64,000 nt of DNA from Chryseobacterium sp. CY350 (GTDB lineage Bacteria > Bacteroidota > Bacteroidia > Flavobacteriales > Weeksellaceae): the NCBI RefSeq assembly GCF_027945075.1, contig NZ_CP116034.1, positions 1,736,001 to 1,800,000 on the forward strand, read 5' to 3'. Shown here piece after piece: positions 8,585 to 16,208 of the stretch; positions within the stretch are counted from its first letter, which is position 1, and every line of letters starts with the position of its first letter. The notes below the pieces were generated by a model. The model was given only the letters and a program-made list of their open reading frames with translations. It made no database searches and was not told the DNA's origin. A program made the translations under genes and the position numbers.

Positions 8585-8682
8585 AATTGGTTTTAATACA
8601 GATAAAGATGACATTAAATGTGATTACTTGCAATATATGACTTCTTTAAATCGCATCAAAAATAGTGATTTAATTCATAAAA

Positions 8683-8717
8683 AATTAATTGTTGCATCGC
8701 TCGTACAACAATTAATT
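8683..8717. promoter_or_regulatory. Long inverted repeat in the hmp promoter region
   Basis: Perfect 12-bp arms, AATTAATTGTTG and CAACAATTAATT, are separated by 11 bp. The right arm ends 4 bp before the TACATTTG box of the flavohemoprotein gene. The placement fits a dimeric repressor site; the adjacent Rrf2-family gene is the obvious candidate regulator (inference). Confidence 0.65.
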
Positions 8718-8721
8718 ATTT

Positions 8722-8729
8722 TACATTTG
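8722..8729 (+). promoter_or_regulatory. Promoter -7 box (TACATTTG) for hmp
   Basis: Exact TAnnTTTG match 22 bp before the hmp start codon. No TTG is found at the usual -33 spacing; the inverted repeat occupies that region, so this may be a regulated, weak-core promoter. Confidence 0.6.
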
Positions 8730-8751
8730 TATATAATTTTTACTAAACAAA

Positions 8752-9957
8752 ATGACAAACGATCAAAAAAATTTAATTAACTCTACCGTTCCGATTTTGA
8801 AGAGCAATGGTATCGATCTCACCAAACATTTCTATTCCAGAATGTTTATGCATAATCCCGAATTGAAAAATGTTTTCAATATGGGAAACCAAGCCAGTGG
8901 TAAACAGCAAAATGCTCTAGCTGGGGCTGTTCTTGCATATGCCGAACACATAGAAAACCCAGAAGTTCTGATTGATGTCTTGAAATCTATCGGAAACAAA
9001 CATGTAAGTCTGAACATTACTCCTGAGCAATACGATATTGTGGGGCTGCATCTTATTGCATCTATCAAAGAAGTTTTGGGAGAAACTGCTGACGATAATT
9101 TAATAGAAGCCTGGAACGAGGCGTACAATGAGCTTGCTCAAATAATGATTTCTATTGAAAACGATATGTATCAATCTACCATGAATAAAACCGGCGGCTG
9201 GAAAGGTTGGCGAAAATTTGTGATTACAGATATTGTAGAAGAAAGTAGCGAAATAAAATCGTTTTATCTGCAACCCAAAGACCAGAAAGCGATTGCAGAT
9301 TATTTTCCGGGGCAGTATATTTCTATAAAAATATTTGTACCAACTTTAGCACATGAGCAAACGAGACAATACAGCCTGTCTTCTGCATATACTGAAAAAC
9401 AGTACCGAATTTCTGTAAAAAGAGAAGTCTCTAATGACCGTCTTTTCGAAGGTATTGTTTCTAATGAAATGCATCGTAAAAAAACAGGTGATGAAGTGTG
9501 GGTTACTGCTCCTTCTGGCGTTTTCTATGAAGAATTCATTATTCAACGTCCACGTATTTTCATCAGTGGTGGTGTTGGGGTAACGCCTTTACTGAGCATG
9601 TTGGAAACTAACAAAAATAATCTTGAAAAAAATAATGTCGTTTGGCTGCACAGTTGCAGAAATGAAAAAGTACATGCTTTCAAGGAGAGAATTAATCATT
9701 TATCCGATGAAAATAGTTGGCTGACAACGCATATTTTTTATGAAAATGACGAAGAAACTACTGACAAAAATGTTAAAAAAGGGAGAATCAATTTGCATGA
9801 GATGAAAGACGATGTGTTGTTAGAAAATGCAAAGTATTACATTTGTGGACCAGACGCTTTTATTAAAGTTCAATACAACTCTTTATTAGAATTGGGTATT
9901 CCGAAAGAAGATATCTTGTACGAAGAGTTTGGCCCCCAACTTTTAAATTTTAATTAA
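8752..9957 (+). CDS. hmp: Flavohemoprotein, nitric oxide dioxygenase
   Basis: Oxidises NO to nitrate using O2 and NAD(P)H. The globin domain (1-140) keeps Tyr28, Gln52 and the proximal His84 (NKHVSL), equivalent to the E. coli Hmp heme-pocket residues. The FAD domain (about 155-265) has RQYSLSS, and the NAD domain (about 270-401) has GGVGVTPLLSML and YYICGPDAFI. At 401 aa it is full length. It is followed after 4 bp by an Rrf2 regulator and then a DUF2798 gene, forming a compact nitrosative-stress operon behind an inverted repeat and a TAnnTTTG box. It diverges from the ABC exporter gene. Confidence 0.95.
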   Translation: MTNDQKNLINSTVPILKSNGIDLTKHFYSRMFMHNPELKNVFNMGNQASGKQQNALAGAVLAYAEHIENPEVLIDVLKSIGNKHVSLNITPEQYDIVGLHLIASIKEVLGETADDNLIEAWNEAYNELAQIMISIENDMYQSTMNKTGGWKGWRKFVITDIVEESSEIKSFYLQPKDQKAIADYFPGQYISIKIFVPTLAHEQTRQYSLSSAYTEKQYRISVKREVSNDRLFEGIVSNEMHRKKTGDEVWVTAPSGVFYEEFIIQRPRIFISGGVGVTPLLSMLETNKNNLEKNNVVWLHSCRNEKVHAFKERINHLSDENSWLTTHIFYENDEETTDKNVKKGRINLHEMKDDVLLENAKYYICGPDAFIKVQYNSLLELGIPKEDILYEEFGPQLLNFN

Positions 9958-9961
9958 ACCT

Positions 9962-10396
9962 ATGAAACTGAACCACTTTACCGATTACAGCATGAGAGTC
10001 TTGATTTTTTTAGACAAAAAAGAAGAAAACAATTCTGCTTCTTTAGATGAGATATCAGAAAAACTCAACATCTTAAGAAATAATCTCATCAAAGTGGTTC
10101 AGTTTTTATCTAAAGAAGAGCTGGTACTAACAAAACGAGGAAAAAGTGGAGGAATTACTATTTCAAAAAAAGCCCAAAATATGGGATTAGGAGATATGAT
10201 ACAATTACTACAACAAGAGAAATTTCCAATTATCAACTGTCAGGCGAAATCGTGTATTTTTATTTCATACAATTGCCAACTGAAGTCTTTTTTAGATATT
10301 GCATACCAAGCATTTTTAGCCAGCCTGAATCAGCATCGATTATCTGATTTAGTTTTCCAAAACTGGGGACAGATTTTCAACAGCAAACAGCAATGA
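9962..10396 (+). CDS. Rrf2-family regulator, NsrR-like
   Basis: A 144-aa winged-helix protein: MKLNHFTDYSMRVLIFL is the typical Rrf2 N terminus, and the recognition helix region SEKLNILRNNLIKVVQFL is followed by the wing KRGKSGGITI. Cys93, Cys98 and Cys105 (C-x4-C-x6-C) match the cluster-ligand pattern of Fe-S Rrf2 proteins such as NsrR, which lose DNA binding when NO attacks the cluster. Being the second gene of the hmp operon supports an NO-sensing role. IscR or other Rrf2 members are less likely from context. Its stop overlaps the start of the next gene by 4 bp. Confidence 0.87.
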   Translation: MKLNHFTDYSMRVLIFLDKKEENNSASLDEISEKLNILRNNLIKVVQFLSKEELVLTKRGKSGGITISKKAQNMGLGDMIQLLQQEKFPIINCQAKSCIFISYNCQLKSFLDIAYQAFLASLNQHRLSDLVFQNWGQIFNSKQQ

Positions 10397-10599
10397 ATAT
10401 TATTTATAAAAGCTTCCTTATCACCATGGTTATTACATTTACCCTGAATATTGTCAATAACAACTACCAACTACCTAATCACTTTTTTCAGCTTTGGCTC
10501 AAGTCTTGGAGCATCGCTTTCGGGGTGACTTTGTTGTTTAATTTCATTCTTTTTCCGTCGATAAAAACATTACAAAATAAAATAAAGAACTGCAATTAA
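10393..10599 (+). CDS. DUF2798 small membrane protein
   Basis: 68 aa with two predicted transmembrane helices (about residues 5-24 and 38-57). The WLKSWSIAFG and ILFPSIKTLQ segments match the DUF2798 pattern (aromatic-rich W..aW.iAf then a Pro after the second helix). The ATGA overlap with the Rrf2 gene shows translational coupling. No function is known for the family; here it appears to be part of the NO-response operon. The coding sequence ends just before a pseudogene scar. Confidence 0.75.
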   Translation: MNIIYKSFLITMVITFTLNIVNNNYQLPNHFFQLWLKSWSIAFGVTLLFNFILFPSIKTLQNKIKNCN

Positions 10600-10610
10600 A
10601 GAAGAAATTA

Positions 10611-10832
10611 TGCTTCAAGCAAATAACCTGTCAGATAATGAAGTTCTGGCTTACTCGCTACCTAAGATTCTGCTTCTGGCTGGTTCCAAAGAATAAAGAG
10701 AATTGATTTCTTTACGCTTAAAACAGAAGAATTATTGGAATTTTTGTCAACAACATCATTAAAAATATGCTGAATTTCTAAATTTTACAAAGATGCAAAA
10801 CTGATATCCTCAAAACTGTGCATCACTAGTAA
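10611..10832 (-). pseudogene. Decayed copy of the lptB 3' end
   Basis: About 220 bp align with 11631-11852, the last roughly 74 codons and stop region of lptB, with about 20 differences including small indels (about 91% identity by eye). The indels break the frame and there is no start, so it is not expressed as LptB. At 10833-10842 it joins a copy of the ABC exporter 5' end. The 10-bp string ATCATCAAAC occurs at the corresponding place in both parents (11853-11862 and 8499-8508), so the junction sits on a microhomology. Confidence 0.88.
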
Positions 10833-10921
10833 ATCATCAAACGATAAGGCTTGATGAAAGGCTTTAGTTGTCTGTAAATTCCGAAAATGCTGAGTGCTCT
10901 GGTGAAAGGTTTTGCCATAAT
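10833..10921 (-). pseudogene. Copy of the ABC exporter 5' end
   Basis: 89 bp identical to 8499-8587, covering the start codon and about 28 codons of the ABC exporter gene. It is fused to the lptB remnant instead of continuing into the transporter. Identity stops 3 bp upstream of the start codon, after which the sequence leads into the terminator of the lipocalin-like gene. Zero mismatches here against about 9% in the joined lptB piece is unexpected if both were copied together and then drifted. Confidence 0.88.
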
Positions 10922-10932
10922 CGGTAAATTAA

Positions 10933-10966
10933 AAAAACCTCAACATTGTGTAATGTTTGAGGTTTT
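10933..10966 (-). terminator. Hairpin terminator of the lipoprotein gene
   Basis: The stem AAAACCTCAA/TTGAGGTTTT continues with CATT/AATG around a short loop, one base bulged. The A run at 10931-10937 gives a U tract on the minus strand. It lies 41 bp past the stop of the lipoprotein gene. Confidence 0.8.
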
Positions 10967-11007
10967 AAAAGTATTAAAATTTAAGGTAATAATGTGAATA
11001 AGCTTTG

Positions 11008-11397
11008 TTACTTTTTCAATTCAATAACCTGAATTTGATTAGCTCCGTCGGTAGATTTCCATTTTTGATATTTCTTTTTGTTCTCAAGAATGATCCATGT
11101 TTTTGAAAAATCTGCGCCTCCATTTTCTATCGTCACATATTTTTCGGTTCCGGTCCACTTAAAAGACAATTCATCATTTCTTTGAATTCCTAAAACCTGA
11201 TAATCAAGCTTTTTTTCGCCTGTATTGTTTGCTTTAAAAGTCATTGTGCCAATATTGGTGAGTGAGATGCTTTGCTGCCCAGGAGTTACATTTTCATATT
11301 TTGCAACGTTCCAAGTTCCTACCAATCGTTGCGAACAAGAAGTAAGTGATAAGATTGTAACAGCAAATGCCGCCAATCTGAAATAATTTGATTTCAT
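11008..11397 (-). CDS. Lipocalin-like lipoprotein
   Basis: 129 aa. A lipoprotein signal peptide ends in the lipobox LTSC (Cys about residue 21), giving a lipid-anchored envelope protein. The mature part has the RLVGTWNVAKYE opening and alternating beta strands (TMTFKANNTGE, KYVTIENGG, TWIILENKKKYQKWKS) of lipocalin-like small lipoproteins common in Bacteroidota. The start MKSNYF is taken because it directly precedes the hydrophobic stretch; an ATG eight codons upstream adds an unlikely tail. The function is unknown. It lies between the rearrangement scar and lptB. Confidence 0.75.
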   Translation of the reverse strand: MKSNYFRLAAFAVTILSLTSCSQRLVGTWNVAKYENVTPGQQSISLTNIGTMTFKANNTGEKKLDYQVLGIQRNDELSFKWTGTEKYVTIENGGADFSKTWIILENKKKYQKWKSTDGANQIQVIELKK

Positions 11398-11627
11398 ATT
11401 TTTTATGTTTAAAAAATTCATTTGTGTTCATTTTCATTGTGTTTGAAATAATTTTAACTAAAATCAAACAAAATAAAACTTTATAGATTCAACTCTAACA
11501 AAAATAATTCCGATGTTCATTTTTTAACATAATTTTAAGTATAACCTATTTTCTTTACAACTATTTAACATAAAAAAACCATCATCTATTGACAATGGCT
11601 AAATATTTTTAAGGTGTAATTTATTAA

Positions 11628-12689
11628 TTATCCTTCAAGCAAATAACTCGTTAGATAATGAAGTTCTGGCTTACTCGCTGCTTTAGATTCTGCTTCGGCC
11701 TGTTCCAAAGAATAAAGAGAATTGATTTCTTTACGCTGAAAAACAAAAGAATTATTGGCATTTTTGTCAACCACATCATTAAAAATATGCTGAATTTCTG
11801 AATTCCCCAAAGATGCAAAACTGATATCCTCAAAACCGTGCATCAATCTTAGATCATCAAACTGAGCAAAATTTTCATCAACAAAGCTTTGAAACTGAGA
11901 TTTAGAATCAAAATTTCCTGCCCAGATATTATAAGCATGTTTTTTCTTGCTTTCTTTATCGAAAATACTTTGGTAAACAAAATTCTCTCCCAAATACGCT
12001 TCTCTTACCTGCGGATCATTTGCAAGATCTTCCGGTAAACCTTCTTTCAGGATTTTACCTTCAAACATGATGTAGGTTTTGTTGGTAATCGCCAAAGTCT
12101 GCTGTACGTTGTGATCTGTAATCAAAATTCCGATGTTCTTGTCGGTCAGACTTCTTACGATTTTCTGAATATCTTCTACTGCAATCGGGTCAACTCCGGC
12201 AAAAGGTTCATCCAACAAAATAAAACTCGGGCTGGTTGCCAAACATCTCGCGATTTCCGTTCTACGTCTTTCTCCACCGGAAAGAAGATCTCCACGGTTT
12301 TTACGAACGTGCTGTAATGAAAACTCTTCGATCAGCTCATCACATTTAATCTGCTGTTCACGTTTTGAAAGTTTCGTCAATTGCAAAACTCCCATAATAT
12401 TATCTTCCACAGACAATTTTCTGAAAACCGAAGCTTCCTGTGCAAGGTAACCGATCCCTTTTTGAGCTCTCCGATACATCGCATCGTTGGTAATTTCCTG
12501 TTTATCAAGAAAAATTCTTCCGGAAGTTGGCTTTACCAGACCTACGATCATATAAAACGAAGTCGTCTTCCCGGCACCATTCGGACCTAGCAGACCGACA
12601 ATTTCTCCCTGCTGAACCTGTACAGAAACGCCTTTTACAACTTTTTTGGGACCGTATTCTTTGATTAAGTTTTCTCCTCGTAAAATCAT
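11628..12689 (-). CDS. lptB: LptB, ATPase of the LPS transport ABC transporter, with C-terminal extension
   Basis: Residues 1-240 form a standard LptB: Walker A GPNGAGKTT (35-43), Q-loop in YLAQEASVFRKL, signature LLSGGERRRTEIAR, Walker B FILLDEPFAGVDP and switch H193 (ITDHN). It powers extraction of LPS from the inner membrane with LptFG. Typical LptB stops near AYLGENF, but here about 110 more residues follow (241-353), beginning KESKKKHAYNIWAG, with mixed charged and hydrophobic character and no motif I can name. The decayed copy at 10611-10832 derives from the end of this extension. It stands alone in its transcription unit, with no lptA or lptC nearby. Confidence 0.92.
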   Translation of the reverse strand: MILRGENLIKEYGPKKVVKGVSVQVQQGEIVGLLGPNGAGKTTSFYMIVGLVKPTSGRIFLDKQEITNDAMYRRAQKGIGYLAQEASVFRKLSVEDNIMGVLQLTKLSKREQQIKCDELIEEFSLQHVRKNRGDLLSGGERRRTEIARCLATSPSFILLDEPFAGVDPIAVEDIQKIVRSLTDKNIGILITDHNVQQTLAITNKTYIMFEGKILKEGLPEDLANDPQVREAYLGENFVYQSIFDKESKKKHAYNIWAGNFDSKSQFQSFVDENFAQFDDLRLMHGFEDISFASLGNSEIQHIFNDVVDKNANNSFVFQRKEINSLYSLEQAEAESKAASKPELHYLTSYLLEG

Positions 12690-12907
12690 AAAGGCAAAGA
12701 TAAAGTTTTTTTGAATTTAAATTTCAGATTAAAAAACGGTTGGTTCAGTTTTATGAAAATTTAAGGTTATTTTCTTTTTACCTAATTAATAATACAGAGT
12801 TTCGTCATTATTTTGTTGCCGGGGGAACTTTAAGTTGTTTTTAAATTAAATCTTTTTTAAATCATATTTTTCTTACATTTAAATCACCAAAAACATTTAA
12901 ATTAACC

Positions 12908-13636
12908 ATGGAAAACAATCAACAATTAACCGATTTACTGGCTTTAGATCTAGGAATCAATCTCATCAACCGCAGACCTTACGCAAAAGAAGTATTTAAA
13001 TGGAAGGATATTGATCTTCTTCCGCACTCTTCCGCAGACACTTTACTGTGTGAAATTTACGAATGGAACGGCAGAAATTGGAGAACAACTAACAATAATC
13101 TCATCGGATTTCTATTCTCCGACGAGAAATTAAAATCCATAAAAGAGCAGCTTTTAAATGTTCCGAAACATCCGGCTTTAATTCCTGATTTTGAATTTAC
13201 GAAAGAAAGTATGATTGAGTATGGTTTGTCTTTACCATCTTTATTTAATATCGGAATTAACGGAAATATCAACAGTGCGAAAAGTTTTTCTGTACGCGTA
13301 AACGGCGTTACTAAATCCCGAATTACAAATATCGATTCTCCTGGAATTGAAATCCTGAGAAAATATTCTGAATTTACAGATTCACAATCAAAAACTTATC
13401 GGAAAAATATAAAATTTAACTATCTGAGCACCTCATTATTCTATGCTGAAAGTGTAGAAATTTTCCTTGAAAAAGAATCCGGTGTTGGTATAGATGTGAG
13501 TTTTCAGACAACAAATGTAGAAGCTGAAGCCAAAGTTGATACGGATACTAAAAAACATTTCGTTTTAAAATATACTGGAAATCAGGCTCCATTTGCAGCA
13601 AAATTTACGAAAGGAAAAGATTTTGACTTCAAATGA
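12908..13636 (+). CDS. Uncharacterised 242-aa cytoplasmic protein
   Basis: I do not recognise this family. It has no signal peptide or transmembrane segment. The N-terminal half (1-110) is mixed, with FKWKDIDLLPHSSADTLL and WNGRNWRTTNNN. The C-terminal half is rich in predicted beta strands (SFSVRVNGVTKSRI, KFNYLSTSLFYAESVEIFLEK, VSFQTTNVEAEAKV). It starts at an ATG after an A/T-rich leader and ends before a long inverted repeat. It is flanked by lptB (divergent) and hemB (convergent), which gives no functional hint. Codon usage looks like its neighbours. Confidence 0.75.
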   Translation: MENNQQLTDLLALDLGINLINRRPYAKEVFKWKDIDLLPHSSADTLLCEIYEWNGRNWRTTNNNLIGFLFSDEKLKSIKEQLLNVPKHPALIPDFEFTKESMIEYGLSLPSLFNIGINGNINSAKSFSVRVNGVTKSRITNIDSPGIEILRKYSEFTDSQSKTYRKNIKFNYLSTSLFYAESVEIFLEKESGVGIDVSFQTTNVEAEAKVDTDTKKHFVLKYTGNQAPFAAKFTKGKDFDFK

Positions 13637-13657
13637 TTTTAAATGCTATAAATTAAA

Positions 13658-13702
13658 AGTTATGAATTATGAGTTTAGATTTTAAACTTATAATTCATAA
13701 CT
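13658..13702. terminator. Long AT-rich inverted repeat, probable bidirectional terminator
   Basis: Two 20-bp arms (AGTTATGAATTATGAGTTTA and its near-complement, one mismatch) with a 5-base loop lie between the convergent 12908-13636 gene and hemB. The AGTTATGAATTATGAGTT motif resembles repeats I recall as frequent in Flavobacteriia spacers, so it may also be a dispersed repeat. Confidence 0.6.
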
Positions 13703-13726
13703 GATAACTTAAAACTAATAAACTAA

Positions 13727-14716
13727 TTACCTGTTTAAAAGAATTGCAGCTTCTTTCGCAGCATAGGTGAAAATCATATCAGCTCCTGCTCTTTTGAAGC
13801 ACGTAAGACTTTCAATAATCGCTTTGTCATTATCTAACCAACCGTTTTGTGCTGCAGCTTTCAGCATCGCATATTCTCCGCTCACATTGTAAACTGCAAT
13901 TGGCAAATCGATCACTTCACGAACTTTTGCAACAATATCCAAATACGGTAAACCTGGTTTGATCATAATAATATCTGCACCTTCTTCCACATCTTTAAAT
14001 ACTTCATTTAAAGCTTCACGTGAATTGTGAAAATCCATCTGATAGGTCTTTTTATCTTTTGGAATTTCCATATCATCCTTTGGCGCACTGTCTAAGGCAC
14101 TTCGGAATGGTCCATAAAACGAACTTGCATATTTTGCAGCATAACTTAAAATCCCAACATCGTGAAAACCGCTATCTTCTAATGCTTCACGAATCGCTAA
14201 AACTCTTCCATCCATCATGTCACTCGGTGCCACAATATCTGCTCCAGCTTCTGCATGAGAAACTGACATTCTTGCTAAAGCTTCATTAGTTGCATCATTC
14301 AGAATTTTTCCGTTTTCAATAATTCCGTCATGACCGTAAATTGAATATGGATCTAATGCGACGTCAGGCATAATTACCATTTCAGGAATCGCATCTTTGA
14401 TTGCTTTGATCGTATTTTGCATCAGTCCGTCTTTGTTCCAGGCTTCTTTTCCGGTATTGTCCTTTAAGTGTTCTGAAACTTTCATGTACAGATTGACCGC
14501 TTTTACGCCTAAAGAAAATAATTCTTTACATTCTTTTACCGTCAGATCGATACTTCTCCTGAAAATTCCGGGCATTGATGAAATTGCCTCTTCTTTATTT
14601 TCACCTTCCATCACAAAAATCGGCATTACAAAATTGTCTGTAGAAAGGCTGCATTCTCTCACCAATCCTCTCATAGATTCATTTACTCGTAATCTTCTGT
14701 TTCTTGAATATATCAT
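13727..14716 (-). CDS. hemB: Porphobilinogen synthase (delta-aminolevulinic acid dehydratase)
   Basis: Condenses two 5-aminolevulinate molecules to porphobilinogen for heme. The two Schiff-base lysines are visible in YAAKYASSFYGPFR and IMIKPGLPYLD. The metal region reads DVALDPYSIYGHDG: the Cys residues of the zinc-type enzyme are replaced by Ala and Asp, which marks the zinc-independent, magnesium-type form. At 329 aa it is full length. It is monocistronic, convergent with the unknown 12908-13636 gene, and diverges from the T9SS-domain gene. Confidence 0.96.
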   Translation of the reverse strand: MIYSRNRRLRVNESMRGLVRECSLSTDNFVMPIFVMEGENKEEAISSMPGIFRRSIDLTVKECKELFSLGVKAVNLYMKVSEHLKDNTGKEAWNKDGLMQNTIKAIKDAIPEMVIMPDVALDPYSIYGHDGIIENGKILNDATNEALARMSVSHAEAGADIVAPSDMMDGRVLAIREALEDSGFHDVGILSYAAKYASSFYGPFRSALDSAPKDDMEIPKDKKTYQMDFHNSREALNEVFKDVEEGADIIMIKPGLPYLDIVAKVREVIDLPIAVYNVSGEYAMLKAAAQNGWLDNDKAIIESLTCFKRAGADMIFTYAAKEAAILLNR

Positions 14717-14774
14717 TTTGGAATACTTTTTGAATAATTTATTGCAAATTTAATATAAGTTCTATAAAAAACTA

Positions 14775-14805
14775 TTGTGGATGATTATAGAATTTATTAC
14801 TTTTG
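14775..14805 (+). promoter_or_regulatory. Bacteroidota-type promoter of the T9SS-domain gene
   Basis: TTG at 14775-14777 and TACTTTTG at 14798-14805 are separated by 20 bp, matching the TTG-N17-23-TAnnTTTG flavobacterial promoter. The start codon lies 30 bp downstream. Confidence 0.6.
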
Positions 14806-14835
14806 TTAGTAATAATTATGCAAATTATACGTTAG

Positions 14836-15186
14836 ATGAAAAAAATTCTACTTTTAATTATATTTATGGGCGCTTTTGTTGGTTTTTCCGACAATCTTAA
14901 AGCACAGATAAAGGAACCTTCTTCAACTTCTCAGAAGTCTGACGATGGCGTTCTTACTGCATACCCAAATCCTGCTAAAGACTTTTTGGTGGTAAAAGCC
15001 AAAGACGCATCTTTAAAAATTAAATCAGTCATTTTCTATTCTATATTAGGGACGCAGGTTGCTAATTATAATGTCAACACCAACAGAGCAGAAATTAATA
15101 TTGAAAAATTAAAACCCGGAAAGTATCTTATTCGCTACATTCTCAGCGACAATACGCAAAAGGTTACTCAAATAGTAAAACAATAA
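14836..15186 (+). CDS. Small secreted protein consisting of a T9SS type A sorting domain
   Basis: 116 aa. Residues 1-23 are a signal peptide (hydrophobic core, then KAQ). After a short Ser/Lys linker the rest is a type A sorting domain: LTAYPNPAKDFLVV, the FYSILGTQVANYNV strand and the closing LKPGKYLIRYI with terminal Lys-rich strand. Such domains normally sit at the C terminus of a large cargo and direct it through the type IX secretion pores to the cell surface. Here no cargo domain is present, so it is either a surface peptide in its own right or a cell-envelope protein of the same fold. It has its own promoter and terminator. Confidence 0.88.
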   Translation: MKKILLLIIFMGAFVGFSDNLKAQIKEPSSTSQKSDDGVLTAYPNPAKDFLVVKAKDASLKIKSVIFYSILGTQVANYNVNTNRAEINIEKLKPGKYLIRYILSDNTQKVTQIVKQ

Positions 15187-15191
15187 TATTA

Positions 15192-15217
15192 AATCCTGAT
15201 AATCATCAGGATTTTTT
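15192..15217 (+). terminator. Hairpin terminator
   Basis: AATCCTGAT-AATC-ATCAGGATT followed by a T run, directly after the T9SS-domain gene. Confidence 0.88.
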
Positions 15218-15292
15218 CTTTTAGATTTATTCTGTTTTAATAATTCCGTAACTTTCGGATTATTTTTATACTCATTATAAAAAAACAAATTA

Positions 15293-16204
15293 ATGCTAAA
15301 AGCTGAACACATTACTAAAACTTACAACGCAGGAAAAAAAACAGCCTTGGAAGATTTTAGCATTCATGTGCCGAAAGGAAGTATCTACGGTCTTTTGGGA
15401 CCCAACGGAGCAGGAAAAACCTCTTTCATTCGTATCATCAATCAAATTACACAGGCAGATTCCGGAAATGTTTTCATCAATGGTGAAAAGCTGAATCCAA
15501 CTCACATCAAAGACATCGGATATATGCCTGAAGAACGTGGTTTGTACAAAAACATGAGCGTTGGAGATCAGATTCTCTATTTCGGAGAACTGAAAGGAAT
15601 GAAAAAAAATGATGCATTGAATGAAGCTAAAAAATGGTTTGAAAAACTGCATATCGATCAATGGTGGAAGAAAAAACTGTCAGAACTTTCAAAAGGAATG
15701 GCTCAGAAAATACAGTTTGTAGTGACTGTACTTCACAGACCGCATTTATTAATTCTTGACGAACCATTTTCAGGTTTTGATCCTGTGAATGCCAATTTAA
15801 TTAAAGATCAAATCATTGAACTTAAGAACAACGGAACAACAATTATCCTCTCTACCCACAGAATGGAAAGTGTAGAAGAAATGTGTGATTATGTTGCATT
15901 AATTGATAATTCTAAGAAGATCATTGACGGTAGAGTTTTTGACGTAAGAGAAAAATTCAAGAAAAATATTTTTGGAATTACACTTTCTGATGTTAACAAT
16001 GAGCAACTTCAAAATTTTCAAAATAAATATGAGGTTTTCAACTTATCGGAACAAAACAATTTGATTTCGTTTGACCTGAAAAATACGGTGAATCAAAATG
16101 ATATATTGCTTGATCTTGTACAAGCCGGAAAAGTAAGATCATTTGACGAGAAAATTCCAAGTATGAATGAAGTGTTTATTAACGCCGTAGGTAATCATTC
16201 TTAA
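15293..16204 (+). CDS. ABC transporter ATP-binding protein (NatA-like)
   Basis: A 303-aa cytoplasmic ATPase: Walker A GLLGPNGAGKTSF (about 34-46), signature LSKGMAQKIQFV, Walker B LLILDEPFSGFDP and switch His in STHRMES. After residue 215 comes an additional roughly 85-aa C-terminal domain as in NatA/DrrA-type exporters. It is 4 bp upstream of the permease gene, so the two form one transporter. NatAB exports Na+ in Bacillus, but homologues in Bacteroidota have no proven substrate. Confidence 0.92.
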   Translation: MLKAEHITKTYNAGKKTALEDFSIHVPKGSIYGLLGPNGAGKTSFIRIINQITQADSGNVFINGEKLNPTHIKDIGYMPEERGLYKNMSVGDQILYFGELKGMKKNDALNEAKKWFEKLHIDQWWKKKLSELSKGMAQKIQFVVTVLHRPHLLILDEPFSGFDPVNANLIKDQIIELKNNGTTIILSTHRMESVEEMCDYVALIDNSKKIIDGRVFDVREKFKKNIFGITLSDVNNEQLQNFQNKYEVFNLSEQNNLISFDLKNTVNQNDILLDLVQAGKVRSFDEKIPSMNEVFINAVGNHS

Positions 16205-16208
16205 ACTT

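Noticed and set aside
9346..9546. Open frames on the strand opposite hmp, lpxC, fnlA and other long genes
   Set aside because: They lie wholly inside well-supported coding sequences, have no family motifs, and are the usual shadow frames of AT-rich DNA.
10611..10832. An intact small gene in the scar upstream of the lipocalin gene
   Set aside because: The sequence is a decayed lptB copy with indels, and no start codon precedes a usable frame.
12908..13636. A bacterial gasdermin or other defence effector
   Set aside because: The size is similar, but there is no adjacent protease, no recognisable gasdermin motif and no lipidation-type N terminus.
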